The notes under the pieces: model-generated
What the model saw: only the letters and a program-made list of their open reading frames with translations
The model's database searches: none
Told to the model about the DNA's origin: nothing
Translations under genes and position numbers: made by a program
From: Gaertneriomyces semiglobifer
Taxonomy: Eukaryota; Chytridiomycota; Chytridiomycetes; Spizellomycetales; Spizellomycetaceae
Direction: 5' to 3'
NCBI GenBank assembly: GCA_025558075.1
Contig: JAHLKF010000006.1
Span: forward strand, 310,001-374,000
DNA: 64,000 nt
Shown: positions 36,279-50,399 of the stretch, piece after piece
Numbering within the stretch: the stretch's first letter is position 1
Layout: the number at the start of each line of letters is the position of its first letter

Positions 36279-37514
36279 TGTCGTTACAAGGCAGCCGGGT
36301 AGTGGTATCAAGTGTACGGTGGATATTCGTTCTCGGAACGTATGGAAGAAACAGAAAGTGGGGGCGTATTTTTATGTCGAGAAGGAGAATGTGGGGCAAC
36401 ACTGCGAGGTCGTCTCTGTAATCAGATCTCATCAGTGACTCACTCGACAGATCAGTCACGTGAATCACGTGTATCACACATCAACGTAAGCACGGCTGAA
36501 TGTGGCAAACGTCTGGAAGGAAAGATCCACCATTGGATCTGGATTCATGTTCATGCCGAGTACGCGGTGAATTTGAAGGTTGGCTCTTTTGATGCTTCAT
36601 TAATCGAAAACGAATTGAATTTGAAAGGTGCTTGGCGCTCCGCGGAGTTCGACGACATAAGTTTGGCTTGGCAAAGGACGGCAATGTTGCCAAGTTTTTG
36701 TGTGTGTTCTGGAATTAATCGCTGCGCCATCCGAAATTGTGATGATTGGGGCCACGGCACAAGCGTCATGGCACGTGCGGACAGTAAGGTTCGGGGCGCG
36801 TGCGAATATCCACATCTTTTATAATGGAAAGATCTGATCCGAGGATCACATGACACAATTAGCCGGAAACTCGAAATGCATAAATGTGTGTAACATGAGA
36901 TAACGATCGATTATTCATGAGATATGTTTATGCCATGACTCTGCCACCTGTGCCACATCAGTTAGGTAACTGTGCGTTACCATGAGATTCTAATGAACCT
37001 TCCCCCCCCGGTCCCGTCAACACCCTTCTCTTGTGTGTTGGTTGATATTGATGCATGCCGCCCCCTGTTGCCCCCGTTCGACAAGACACCCCATTTTATT
37101 ATTCAAATTCAACACAGACACGAGGGGACCGGGAAGGAAGAGAAAGGAGAGCAGAGCAGCCCAATACCAACGCACCCACGCAACAAGAGCAAAAAAAGGC
37201 CTCTCGGGCGGGCTGGCAGCAAAAAGCGACAAGAACCGAAAGTTGAGCAGGTTGATTCCCAGGGACGAAAGAAGATCAGATCGGCCTGCGTGGTACACAC
37301 ACACACACGCATTGACAATTGAGGAAGAGCAGCACATTCGTTGGCCACCAATCATCCGCTTTGTTGGTGTTTGTTTGGAAAAGGGCGTTGGAAATTGTGG
37401 GGATACGGAAAGAAGAGATTGAAGAATCGCAATCAACGAGCACACACACACAGCAGAGACTTAAAATCAGAGTCTGCGCAACGCCCCCCGCCCATCGCAC
37501 CTGCTTTTTGCTGA
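36279..37514. other. Divergent promoter region, LEU1 and kinase
   Basis: This 1.2-kb gap between divergent genes holds the paired E-boxes and two CA runs near 37297-37310 and 37442-37452. No frame in it is convincing; those on the right overlap a purine-rich leader before the kinase. Confidence 0.45.
36457..36471. promoter_or_regulatory. Paired CACGTG E-boxes upstream of LEU1
   Basis: Perfect CACGTG palindromes at 36457-36462 and 36466-36471 sit about 180 bp upstream of the LEU1 start, with start-to-start spacing of 9 bp. Such sites bind bHLH factors, for example Cbf1-type regulators of sulfur and amino-acid genes. Use here is inferred. Confidence 0.5.
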
Positions 37515-39458
37515 ATGATTTCGCAGCGGTCAAAGGAGGACATCCTTCACCGTAATTGCCATCTGGTTGACTCTACTAGTACTGCTGCAGTTGTTCCGAC
37601 GAGTTCTGTTCCAATAGGCAACGCGGCTACAACTGCCAGTGACGTTTGTAACAATTCTACCAGTGGTCTCTTCTGTCGCGACATCGAGTACTTGAATTTC
37701 TCACCTCTTGTCTTGATTCCACCGGAGGTACCTGGTGTGCCGCCGGTTGCACGATCGACTACACTGCGCGACAAGTACATTTTCGCTTCTCGCCTGCCGG
37801 CTGGACCGGCAGAAGCTGACAAAAACGTTTCACAGGACTCCACCTTCAAGCTCGGCAGGGCTAGTCCCACCGTCGTCTCCGCAGCAGGAACTGACACCGC
37901 AGAGCATGCCCATTCATCGGATCCCGCTGACGGGTCTTCGAAAACGGTATCGAGCTTGTCAGCAGGACTCGCCGCCGCTGCTGCCGCCCTAAGTATATCT
38001 GCTTCCAACCAGTCTCCACGCCCTTCATCATCAAGAAAGGGGGGTGGTTTCATGGATTCTGGTAGTAGATCCAGACAACCTCAATCCCAAGTTGGCCTAG
38101 GCATCACATCCGACTACCCCGACTCTCCCGCCACCACCTACGTTGGTGATTCCTGTTTACGACGACCACACGTACCGCATAGCAATCCAGCAAAGGCTGC
38201 AACCATACCACGATGCACTTCTCGACAGTCATCGCCAGCCGATGCTCCTGGTACCCGGACCATGCCTGTACATATACCCTCCGCTAGCGCGCAAAGCTAT
38301 GATCGTTTCCTCAACAGTCCGCCGAGCACCATTTCCTCAGAGTCTTCGTCTCCAAGCGGGGCAGAGGTTGATTCTCAATCATGGTTCACCGCTCGGCATC
38401 GCGATTCGAGAGGAGGCATCCGTCGCTCGCGCCACAGTTTATCAGTTAATATTGTGCGCAGGAAAACGGCCAACTCTGGCGGCAGCTCGCCTGTTACCAG
38501 CGGCTCTTACTCGTCGCTCGCTCAGTCCCCCGCAGTCTCATTTTTGGCTACATTGGCTGATATGTCGGCCAACAAGTCAACACAACCCACTGGCGAATAC
38601 AACCCCGGTGATCAGGTTGGCGATTATATTTTGGGCCGCGAGGTCGGATCTGGTGCATTCTCCCGCGTATTTGAAGCAGAAGTCATCGATGGGCCTCACA
38701 AGCACATGGGCAAAGTCGCCATCAAAGTAATCCGGAAGGACCTTCACAAAGATGCACAAGAGATTCAGCGACTGGTGGATCATGAGACTAACATATGGGC
38801 ACGGCTACGACACCCACACATACTTGAAATGCTGGATCTAATGGACGGCGAAGATGCCATTTTCATTGTGTCTGAGCTTGCCTGCAACGGCAACCTCCTT
38901 GACCTTATCCGGAAAGAGACGCGTATTCCAGAGGCCCGCGCGCGCAAACTGTTTCTGCAAATTGCGGATGCTGTACGCTATATACACCAGGAAGTACAAG
39001 TTATCCACCGAGATATCAAGTGCGAAAACATATTGCTTGACTGTGAGGGGAACACGAAATTGGCGGATTTCGGGTTGGCCGTGGAATGGACGCCTCCTAC
39101 CAACCCTGGTGAACCACCTACCGAACCAGTTTTTTGCAGCGGATCTTTGCACTACTGCTCCCCCGAGGAACTGAAGCAAAGCACGCATTACAATCCTGCC
39201 TCTGATATTTGGTCGCTTGGCTGTGTGTTGTTCGCCATGCTGGCTGGATCGTTGCCTTTCAACGACGGGTTCTTGCCGCGACTGCAAAAAATGATTGTGA
39301 ATGGCCGCTATGATGTCAGTAAGCTGGCCAACGCCAACGTGTCTCAATCTGCGAAAGATTTGATTGCCGGCATGTTGAGGACAAAACCAGAAGAGAGATT
39401 TTCCATGCGCGATATCATGAACCATCCGTGGGTCATGCATGAGGCCGGTGCTTGTTGA
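37515..39458 (+). CDS. Ser/Thr protein kinase, CAMK-like
   Basis: A single 647-residue exon. About 360 N-terminal residues are Ser/Pro/Thr-rich and probably disordered. The kinase domain (about 367-640) has GREVGSGAFSRVFEAE as glycine loop, the ATP lysine in VAIKVIRK (near 404), catalytic HRDIKCEN (Asp near 500), DFG near 518, and YCSPEEL in place of APE. SDIWSLGCVLFAML and the closing PEERFSMRDIMNHPWV fit CAMK or Snf1-related kinases. The substrate is unknown. The start is the first ATG of the open frame and could be later in the disordered region. Confidence 0.93.
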   Translation: MISQRSKEDILHRNCHLVDSTSTAAVVPTSSVPIGNAATTASDVCNNSTSGLFCRDIEYLNFSPLVLIPPEVPGVPPVARSTTLRDKYIFASRLPAGPAEADKNVSQDSTFKLGRASPTVVSAAGTDTAEHAHSSDPADGSSKTVSSLSAGLAAAAAALSISASNQSPRPSSSRKGGGFMDSGSRSRQPQSQVGLGITSDYPDSPATTYVGDSCLRRPHVPHSNPAKAATIPRCTSRQSSPADAPGTRTMPVHIPSASAQSYDRFLNSPPSTISSESSSPSGAEVDSQSWFTARHRDSRGGIRRSRHSLSVNIVRRKTANSGGSSPVTSGSYSSLAQSPAVSFLATLADMSANKSTQPTGEYNPGDQVGDYILGREVGSGAFSRVFEAEVIDGPHKHMGKVAIKVIRKDLHKDAQEIQRLVDHETNIWARLRHPHILEMLDLMDGEDAIFIVSELACNGNLLDLIRKETRIPEARARKLFLQIADAVRYIHQEVQVIHRDIKCENILLDCEGNTKLADFGLAVEWTPPTNPGEPPTEPVFCSGSLHYCSPEELKQSTHYNPASDIWSLGCVLFAMLAGSLPFNDGFLPRLQKMIVNGRYDVSKLANANVSQSAKDLIAGMLRTKPEERFSMRDIMNHPWVMHEAGAC

Positions 39459-40049
39459 GCACCATTGTATGCCATTCATGTGTGTGCCCGTGTCTCAGAG
39501 TACATATGGCGTGTGCCACCATAGAGCTGTTGCCCACAATGAGATCATCATTGGTGATGCTAGATCAGATTTGGAAAAGCTAGTAGTCTTCGAAAGTAAC
39601 ACCACGTTGCTGACTGGCGCCAATGGAGCAACTCAAGGGAACTCTCTACTTTCCCCTTGACCCTGATGAGGTTGACGAGTTTGCTATGAACCGTTCCTTC
39701 TGTTGAGGCCAGCTTGCTGGTTTTGGTGCGTGCATCATTCAACACCGATTATCGAGTGCCCCTCGACAGCGGATGTGATTGTGTAAATAAGAAGTTAAAT
39801 AAAAACAAACCGACGTAAGCGTTTGCCTGTGCGAAACATTATTTTTTGAACTGCTGGGCAATGTCCGCCATTCTGATACTTCACGCGCCCGCTTTGAGCA
39901 GACGGCCCCGTCGCTACAGCGCAATATATAATATCTTGACCGACGCACGCAAGTGCACAGAAAGGAGTCGGGTATGTCTCTATTTACAGTGAACCAAAAA
40001 GTTTATTTTCACAAATGTTCCATAGTGAACCAAGCATCGCTTGCTATGA
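39459..40049. other. Intergenic region between kinase and ORC4
   Basis: The two genes are tail-to-tail. Nothing here has a recognisable motif. Confidence 0.4.
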
Positions 40050-42521
40050 TCAAGACGTTGCCCTGTTAAAGAATATCAGTATCAATATCCTGTAACAACC
40101 CGTGCATCCACTGGCGTTCAATAGCAGCACGTACCACCGCACCACGGCTTCCGGGCATTCCTTGTAGGCCTTCACTCCCATTTCAATTTGTTGGCTACTC
40201 AAGAGTAACCTCACCATTCGATGTTCCTTTGGACATTGCACACCCGCGCCGTCAATAGGTTTCATCATCTCCAGGGAGAGCAAGTGCTCAAACGCCTTGA
40301 ATCGCAGTGCATCAGTGTTGAGCAAGTTTATCAATGCAGTGAGTGATGCAGGTGAATATGTCAACGCACCTTGAATGCGACGGGCTTCACAAAGAAAAGC
40401 GACCGTACCCCACCGCCATACGAGTTCGCTTTTTGGACAAAATCTCTGTAATCATCATAAACCATCTCGAAATTGAAAGCTTCCACCTGTCGCGACTCTT
40501 GTTGTTTCATGGCGATCAATAGACATAACTCTAGCATTGAAAGGCCTGTTGACACAAGGAAGTAGAGGTTAATGATACTGGTACCAGAAGTGCTACAGTC
40601 ATCTGAACATTACTTTGAATTATTTCCATTTTTTGGTCTAACCGTTGCCGAACGGCAGATTCCAGCACAGATCCAGCTGTCAAGAATGGAGACAAGATGG
40701 ACAGTCTGATCACCGCTCCATACTATGGAAAGAGCATTGAGTGTTGGCCAGCCAAGATCATCGAGGTGAGCCCGAACTTACAAATATCCGTAATAAAGTT
40801 CTGACATCTTTATTCAACTCGAAAGTCTCCTTTAATATTGTTTGTATCTCTGGTTGTCGCAAAACAGCCTGAAGGATTCACAAAATAATTATAATCAATT
40901 CGTGCTCGTTTACTTGAAAACGGAATTTTCCATACCTGAACAGCCTTGTTAAATTCGGTCACGTAATACGGCTCCTTAACTGGATCTTCCGGCGAAAGGC
41001 ATAGCGTGGCCTGAAGCACTTGTTCGAACTGCCCGATTGTTTGTGGCGGGTGGAAGTAGACGTGTCGATGGGAGAAGCGAGATTTCACACGTTTTTCTAA
41101 CAGGTAGATGAAGTCCTAGAGTTTGGCGTCGATGAGTACCTGCATCAACGCCGGAAGCTTTTCACACCTGCCCACCATTCGACACGTCAGTCCAACAACT
41201 GCGATTGGGTTCTGACTGCTTTGAGCAATATCAAACAAGTTGTAAAGTAACGCTTGTTTCGGGTGTTGGGCGAACAGGTCGATCTCGTCCAAAACAAAGA
41301 TAACCGGAGTACTTTCCTTCGACCCCGCACTCAACGTATTTAGTACGAACGCCAGACATTCTGCAAACGAGCCCTAGACAGATGGTTAGGTTTGATCATC
41401 GAAAATGAATAACGCGAAGGATGGTACGAACCAATTGTTGGTCGTCCAGTTGTTGTTCTAAGTGCAGCTGTCGGATAATTTCGCGTAGCGCTAGCCGGTC
41501 GTCGGTATGAAACAAGCCATTTAGGTAAACTTCAAAGAATGTTTTGCCGGTCTGAGGCTGCCCTCCTTCCTCCTGTCCCCCTTCCGTGGGCGGTAGAGGC
41601 CGAGGAGTGAATTTTTGCCGTAATGCCTGTAGTGCCTTCCGTACGACTGCAGTTTTACCAGTTCCTCGGCTCCCAAGTAATAATACGGAGTTCGCTTCTC
41701 CTTCTGAGACAGTCTGCTCCAATAAGGTGTACACTTTTCTACACAAACAGACATATTCCGTTTTCGTTATGCGATCACCGGTACGACACAAGGACAAACA
41801 GCTCGGACCTGTACTGCTCCGATAACTCGATCAGCTCCAGCGGCGTCGTACGCCCTGTGATACGTCCCAATATGCAATTCCGCGCACTCGCAACTGTCGC
41901 ATTTGATCTCACCGGTACCTTGCGTTTCTGCATGACAGAACCTCTCACGCCGCTGCCCGGCGTTTTCATGATGTTTTGCGATCGAGCAGCAGAAGTGGGT
42001 GTTGATGCAGTCTTTGGTACTACAGCCTTTGTCCGCTTGGGCGATCCAACCACAATCTCCAACCCGCCTGGTACGATTGATAGTCGCCTCGGTTTACGAG
42101 TGGAGGGCGGTATGAAATCTCGCGTTTTCTTTGTGGTTTTAGGACTTTTCGGCATCTCACCAACGTGTAGCTTCGACGTCGGGGTTCCAGGCACGGCAGC
42201 CGACGCAGTTGGCCCACCCAAGCTTTTCCTCCTGGCCGCGGTCCTGCTCGGTGTCGTCGCCGTTTCAATGGGTATTCCGTCGGCTCCCAAAAAATCTGCG
42301 ACATGTTTATGACTCGGCGTACGATATCCGATTGGCTTTCTTTTGGAACCCGGGATGATTGTGGATCTTGAGCCGATAGATGGGCTTCCCATGCTGGTTA
42401 ATCCTGCATTAGATTTGAGCGCTTCCTGGAGTTCATCCGCCTCGACATCTTCCGCTTCAACCCGCGATCTCTTGCGTTCTTGAGAGATGGGCGTTCCCGG
42501 ATTCTGTTGGCCACCAAGCAT
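40050..42521 (-). CDS. ORC4: Origin recognition complex subunit 4
   Basis: ORC4 is an AAA+ subunit of the complex that loads MCM at replication origins. Several exons assemble. The N-terminal 230 residues are basic and Ser/Thr-rich with SPKR-type sites. The first splice, from EQYR to [17 protein letters not shown], precedes Walker [11 protein letters not shown]. Walker B is [17 protein letters not shown] in the next exon, followed by [11 protein letters not shown] and [14 protein letters not shown], all typical of ORC4. C-terminal winged-helix exons include [16 protein letters not shown] and [15 protein letters not shown]. Open sequence upstream of the chosen start (42521) also looks protein-like, so the true start may be earlier. 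Confidence 0.93.
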
Positions 42522-42848
42522 GCTGTATTCTTGCGATAACTCCGTTGGTTGGGGAGCGATTCGAGCTGTGCTCTTCGTCGACTCTGAACGCGGCGACTTG
42601 TCCGAAACCGTCCACTCAGTATATCGATAACAATATTTTGCTTGTGACTGTGGTTCAGGTTCTGCTTGCAGATATATTCCATCAACCGTGCCATATCCAA
42701 GTTTAGTTGACTTTTGATTATTATAATAATAAATTCATGTATGTGTAACTATGCGGTTCATGCAAATCATGTACAGAGTGGAACCAGTGTACAGGTATAT
42801 CCTCGTCGACGACAGCACAACAGAAGTGCTCCGATGGGCGCTGCCATG
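42522..42848. other. Region upstream of ORC4, possible 5' coding extension
   Basis: Between the chosen ORC4 start and the PEX22 stop, a frame continuous with ORC4 stays open up to about 42730 without an ATG, and another frame starts at an ATG at 42700. Either could be extra coding reached by a splice, or 5' UTR. Confidence 0.3.
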
Positions 42849-43804
42849 CTACTCCAACAATCCACTTTCGGTCAAAGCTTCGGAGAAACAGACGTTTCCC
42901 AGCGCCAAGAGGTCAGCAGCACCTTCCTCTTGTAGGGATGCTTCGGGGTCTGGCGGCGGCGTTACATCACTATCCGACAGCGACTCCTTCAATTCAAAGG
43001 AGCTGAACGTCGGAGTGCGTGATAAAGCAGACCCCTTGGCCCCCGATCGCGCAGTCTGGCTGTCATGACCTGCAACTGGTGCGCTGAATACCTTGCCATC
43101 CATAGGTATCGGTCCTCGCAATAAACTTTGACTGCTACCACCCATGCTCAATATGCTGGTCCTGCGGGATCGCATCGACCGCTTGACCCTTATGATCTTG
43201 TCAACATGCGGTGATAGCTTTCGGATCACAGTGTCGTTGCTCTCCACATGGATGCGGGGCTCAATATGCCTGACAATGTGCCCCTTGCCCTCTTCGGTGG
43301 AGCAAAATAGTACTCGCCGTGGGTCCAACCCGGAGGCGTACAATCCAGATGATTGTAGCAGCCGTTGTATTTGTCTCTCCTCCAAATCTGAAGTAACCAC
43401 AGCAATAAGGTAAACCTCGTATAATCCGGATGACACTAGCGAATGCATAAACGGGAGGGCCGACTCGCGGAAGGCATGGTTCGGATTCTGCGGGTCAGGA
43501 GAAGGGTTCCAGAGAACAATCTAAATAGGTGGATCAGATTTGGCACATGTGCTACAAAGGTTGTCCTTGTTAGCCATCTGTAACTCACGTTCTTCATGGA
43601 TATGGTAAGGACTCGCCGTGGCTTCCGAAGCCTCGCAGCGGCTGTTTCACCGGCCGTCCGGGTTCCATCAGGCAAAGAGCCGTCATCTCCCGACGGCGAT
43701 CGGGAAGACCAGTAGTAGTAGGCAGCTCCAACCAACGTCGTCAACGTTATGAGAGCCCCGACACGTGCCCATATACGGGAGCGACGGCTTATGGTTGCGG
43801 GCAT
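42849..43804 (-). CDS. PEX22-like peroxisome biogenesis protein
   Basis: Two exons (43804-43589, 43520-42849) give 295 residues. A single membrane helix (ALITLTTLVGAAYYYW) lies near the N-terminus. The cytosolic domain begins RRVLTISMKNIVLWNPSPD and contains LQSSGLYASGLDPRRVLFCSTEEGKGHIVRHIEPRIHV, which matches the PEX22 signature I know from plants. Pex22 anchors the ubiquitin-conjugating enzyme Pex4 to the peroxisome membrane for recycling of the import receptor Pex5. A Ser/Pro-rich C-terminal extension of about 90 residues is unusual. Identification rests on remembered motifs. Confidence 0.78.
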
Positions 43805-44510
43805 TTGCTATGTCTATCCGTGGTGACGTTGAAGTGAGCCAGTTCGATATGGTTTGAGAGATTTGTAGTCGAGCACTGCACCGGCGAGGCTGCTGGCGAA
43901 TCACTAGCAATTGTCGCCTCTGTCCAATGGCTGCAAAATCTCAATTTGGTCGTCGGCTTTCCGTCTTGGCAGCTGGAATGCCTACTTTTGTCTGGAGCTC
44001 TCAGGGTTCAAAATTCAACCAACGTCCGAGGTGCTGAGATCACACGCCTCGTGTCACTGCGACGCTTCCCGCTGTCATATGCATGGCGGACAACGACGAC
44101 GACGGCCACTAGCAAGGTCCTGGTTATCACCGAGCATGCGGGAATAAAGAACAACGTGGACGTGGGATGAGTCCCAATATCCATGCTGGTCGGGTGGGTA
44201 GGGCGGTCGTGGAGCAGGACGCTGGCCACGCTTGAGGTTTAATACACTACTTGCTGGGCTGCCTTGCAGGTGTCAGTTGTTTCGCAATCATGTCTCTACG
44301 ATGCTCACCAGCCTGATGAGGAGAACAGACACTACGAAATCATAGTTCACTTGTGTGTCCAGGCGCACATCCATCTTAGCTGTGTTGGCCATTAAAGTTT
44401 CACTGCAGTCCTGGGTAACACCCATTATAGGATGGCAGTGCGGCAACGAAGACTAGACGACCATTGGCTTTCGCGGCAAGCGAGGCTACATATAGCTACT
44501 CTAGTAGCTC
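43805..44510. other. Intergenic region between PEX22-like gene and AOS1
   Basis: PEX22 starts at the left edge and AOS1 ends at the right. The small frames here, such as 43911-44147, show no support. Confidence 0.4.
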
Positions 44511-46076
44511 CTATAGAATTTCTGCTATGGTCGAGGGATCCTGCGCGCCACTCACATCCTCTGCTCCCTTGGAAGGAATGGCCCGAACGTTGCGCAGGAT
44601 TTTGCCGGAGAATCGACGAGCATCGAAACAGAAGATATTGTCGATAGGTAGATCCTTTCCAGACAATACCTTCAATATATCCTGTGCGGCAAAGCCTCCT
44701 AGAACCGCGCAAACTGGCTGAATTGCTGCACCAGGCGATTGAAGCAAACACCTGCTCGTCTATGGGTTAGAACCATGCTATCCAAGTTGCCATTGACGTA
44801 GAAGGCCCTACCTCACAAAGTCATCACTGAGGAAGCTCTCGTCACAAGATACGGACTTCATGACAGTCGGTTTCATAGTTTGCAACACTTTTAGGTCATC
44901 GCTGTTGTCAGGAATTGGTAGGCGTCCTTGAGCTTCTTGAAATCGCCAGAGAACTGTATGGGGCCTATGTTCAATGCACAAAGTCAGGCGCGAAACGGAA
45001 ACATGAGAACATACGCATGAACGCAAAGAGAACTGGATCAGCGGACTGATTGAATTTACGCAGTTTCGCCTTTGACAGTCTCTTAAAGTCAGTTACGTCC
45101 CACTTATGGGAGAGAGTTTCTTTCAAACTTGGATATCCAATGGCCTTCTCGACGCGATTAACCTTCGATGTATCGTCTTTCGGTTTGTGTTCTCTATCGT
45201 ATCACCCAGTATCAACACCAAGCGCAAAAAGTCAAAAACGCGGGTTATAAAGCAAATGCTTACTCCACGTAGCTATGCGCTGATAGATCGCAAAATATAT
45301 ATCCAAGGAATCCGCACGAACCAGCCGCATAGAATTTGACGCCCTTTTGCCGGCAAATATCATCTACTTTCATCTATTTTTAAGTCATCAGCGAGGTGGT
45401 TTAGAAGGATGAATAAGCAAATCGGCAGTACCAAAGTTGTCAAGTCGTAATCGCAGAGACACACAATGTCATAGTCGTCAAAAAATGCCGGATTGCACTC
45501 ACGGACATCTTTGACGAGTGGTCTAAGGGTCACTCGCGGATTTAGCGCTTGAATCCGCGGTGCACTGGCTTCAGCTCTCTATAATAAGACGATTTAGAAT
45601 GGGGGAACCTACGAAACAGAAATCTCACGCACGTTGTGACCAATATCCTCCTTTCGAAGAAAGAACTGTGATCCCAAATCCTTTTCTGCAACGGTTCCAG
45701 CAGCCATGACGGTCATAGCTCCAACACCAGCAAGGACAAGGTTTTTGCATATCTCATTGCTTATTCCGGTTATTCCAGCTATAAGAATGTTTGCATTTCG
45801 CATTCTAAGTAGGTAGAATCATTAGCGCTGCGGCACACATCGCTTGATGTCATTCAGTAGCAACCTTTGTTGTGCTTCCATTCCCCATAAGCGGATTTGC
45901 CTATCATATAGATCAGCTTCTTCTTTTGTAATCCTTCCGCCATTGAGTTCCTCTCCATTTGAACGCACTGGGGTGCCGGTGGTATTCTCCGCGCCGCCTG
46001 CTTTAATCTTTTTATGCTTCGCTGCGTGGTCATTGGACGCACCGCCGTTGTCATCTTCAAAGGATCTCTTGCTCAT
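44511..46076 (-). CDS. AOS1: SUMO E1 activating enzyme subunit AOS1/SAE1
   Basis: AOS1 pairs with UBA2 to adenylate SUMO. Multiple short exons begin MSKRSFEDDNGG with a basic nuclear-localisation-like patch (KHKKIK). The core opens EADLYDRQIRLWGMEAQQRMRNANILIAGITGISNEICKNLVLAGVG, the ThiF-type nucleotide fold typical of this subunit, followed by MAAGTVAEKDLGSQFFLR. The closing exons carry QSPGAAIQPVCAVLGGFAAQDILKVLSGKDLPIDNIFCFD, the conserved C-terminal E1 segment. As expected for AOS1 there is no catalytic-cysteine domain. It is divergent from DRC2, with only 191 bp between start codons. Confidence 0.94.
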
Positions 46077-46267
46077 AGCTTTTATTAGCTCGCTGTATGG
46101 GTGGAAAAAAGGACCCGTTCTTGTCAAAGATCCTCGAGGACATTGCAAGCGTTCAACGCGATGACTTGAGTCACGTCAAGTGAGCCGAAGCTGCTAACGT
46201 AAGCTTCTCCGCCAACGCGAACCTCACCTCCAAACCGACAACATGTTCCATAACCGAAGACTACAAA

Positions 46268-48035
46268 ATGCCTCCAAAGAAAGGTAAAGGAAAGAAGAAA
46301 GGAGGTGAAGGCGGACAAAAGGGCGAGTTTGCTTCAATCAAAGATGAAGAGTCCCGTCGAAAGTTCTTACAGGATATCAAAGACAAGGCCAAGGTTAGTA
46401 CACTTCGACCTGGATTGAAGTTGTTGGTCGGTTTACTAATAATGTTATCCTCATCCTACAACTAGGAAAAACAAGCTATAGAAGAGAAAAATGGCCGTTT
46501 GAACTCTTTGAAAATTCAAACGCGATGGCGAGAGGTCATGAAAGCCGGTTAGTTACTGCTCTCTCAAGGTATCAAGCGCCACTAGCAACTAATTTTGCAT
46601 TTCAGCTAAGGCCCGTGAGCTCGCACAGCAAATTGCGGTACTCAAGCAGGTTCATGAAAGGCATTTGGACCAGAAAAATGCAGCAATCAAGGATTTAGCG
46701 AAGAATGTAGAAGATGCTGAGGAGCAGCTGCAGGCTGCTATACAGTCCCATTGCATGAACATCGACACCTTGATACAACTGCATGAATCTCGAATGCGGA
46801 CATTGCAGGATCAATTTGAGGTTGATTTGGGGGTTCTTGATGAAGAATTTAGCAGTGAGAGGTAGGTATGTTTTTTCTCTCCTGTTGGAACCTAGCTGAG
46901 ATTGATCGCAGAATGCGGCTACAAGCGCATCACACAAAAGAAAAGGCAGACGTCCTGGGGATATCCACCCGAATGGATCAGGACTATCAAGATACAGAGG
47001 CCGATGCGAGACACGAGTTCTCCAGTATGAGAGATGACGTGAAAAACAAGAACTTGGAAGAAAAACACGCTCTTCGGATTCAATTGGAAGGAACGGTTGA
47101 AGATCTATGGAGACAATTTCAAGCTGCGTTGAATCAGTACAATGCATCAACGGAGGAACGAAAAAAACAATTTGAGGAGTTGAAGCTAAAGGATCAACGG
47201 AATGCCAAGGATATAGAGCAACAAATGAAGAAGCTCCTAAAACTGCAGGAGACAATTGCTCATTTAAAAACCAAGTTTGGCAATAATTCCAAGGAGTATG
47301 AAGAACGTAATCGCGCACTTCGTGAGGAAAAAGACGCTATTCAGGCCCATTTTCAGTCTCTGAAAAGAAAGATGAATTCATTCCGGGAGCAGGAACGACG
47401 AAAATTGACGGAATTGACCATTGTTAGCACTAAGGCGATCAAAGATTTGCGCTCCAAAGTTGACAAGGCTGAGAAAATTATCAGGCTTGCCGAAATGAAC
47501 CGGAAGCTTGAAACGGAAGAAGAGAAGATTCTCCCATTTTACAATGAGTCTTGGAAGGAGGAACTAGATCAGGAAGTGTTGGAGACGGTATGTGCTGATT
47601 TGCTTTGGTATATTGTGCGTCGTGCTTACTACTGATGGTTTTTAGGCCGAGAAGTTAGCACCGTCGGTTCAACTACCCAAAGAGTTCGCCGCGATGGAGC
47701 AGTTCCATAAGCGCTTTAACAAAGTTGGCCTGGATCGTCTTGCACTGGAAAAGCAGCGAGCGCATCTGCAGGAGGAGAACAGTCACTTGAAGCTACTCCT
47801 GAAGCAGTACTTGGATGGCATAAGCGTCAACGAGGAAGTGTTAGAGCAAGCGAACCCATTGGTGGTGATTAACGGTATGGCCATCTGCATTGACGAATGA
47901 CCCTTCCAAATGGTTGTTAACGAGCTACTTGCGATAGGTCGGACAAACGCCCCAATGCGACGTCCACACGGACCTTTGAACATCACATATGTGGAAGCGG
48001 GTCAATCGTATCGTGCCCAACGCATTCCCGCATAA
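46268..48035 (+). CDS. DRC2: Dynein regulatory complex subunit 2 (DRC2/CCDC65)
   Basis: DRC2 is a nexin-dynein regulatory complex coiled coil that coordinates axonemal dyneins in motile cilia. Seven or so exons begin with a lysine-rich MPPKKGKGKKKGG and continue as coiled coil. Family landmarks are RTLQDQFEVDLGVLDEEFSSER, EIDRRMRLQAHHTKEKADVLG, ALNQYNASTEERKKQFEELK, LKRKMNSFREQERRKLTELT and the C-terminal LLLKQYLDGISVNEEVLEQANPLVVING. The last exon restores frame and ends AGQSYRAQRIPA. Its presence shows the organism makes, or recently made, motile flagella, which excludes most terrestrial fungi. Confidence 0.94.
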
Positions 48036-48122
48036 GACTAGCGCACTGTTCGTGTCAACTACAAAGCGATGACAGAACACGTAGCTCAGAGTGCTCGACG
48101 ACTGACCTCATACCATTTGTAG

Positions 48123-50273
<2,151 letters not shown>

Positions 50274-50399
50274 TATGGCGGTGCATCACCGCCCTCAGCA
50301 TGTCCGTCAAAATAAGAAGTTACATAGCTTGGATCTAATCTCTGTCTAATGAGGTATGCAAATGTACATGTTTACTCTAATGATCTGCGCGCTGGGTAG

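Noticed and set aside
37297..37452. CA repeats as possible CRISPR or satellite
   Set aside because: They are simple dinucleotide runs of fewer than ten units; no spacer-repeat pattern exists.
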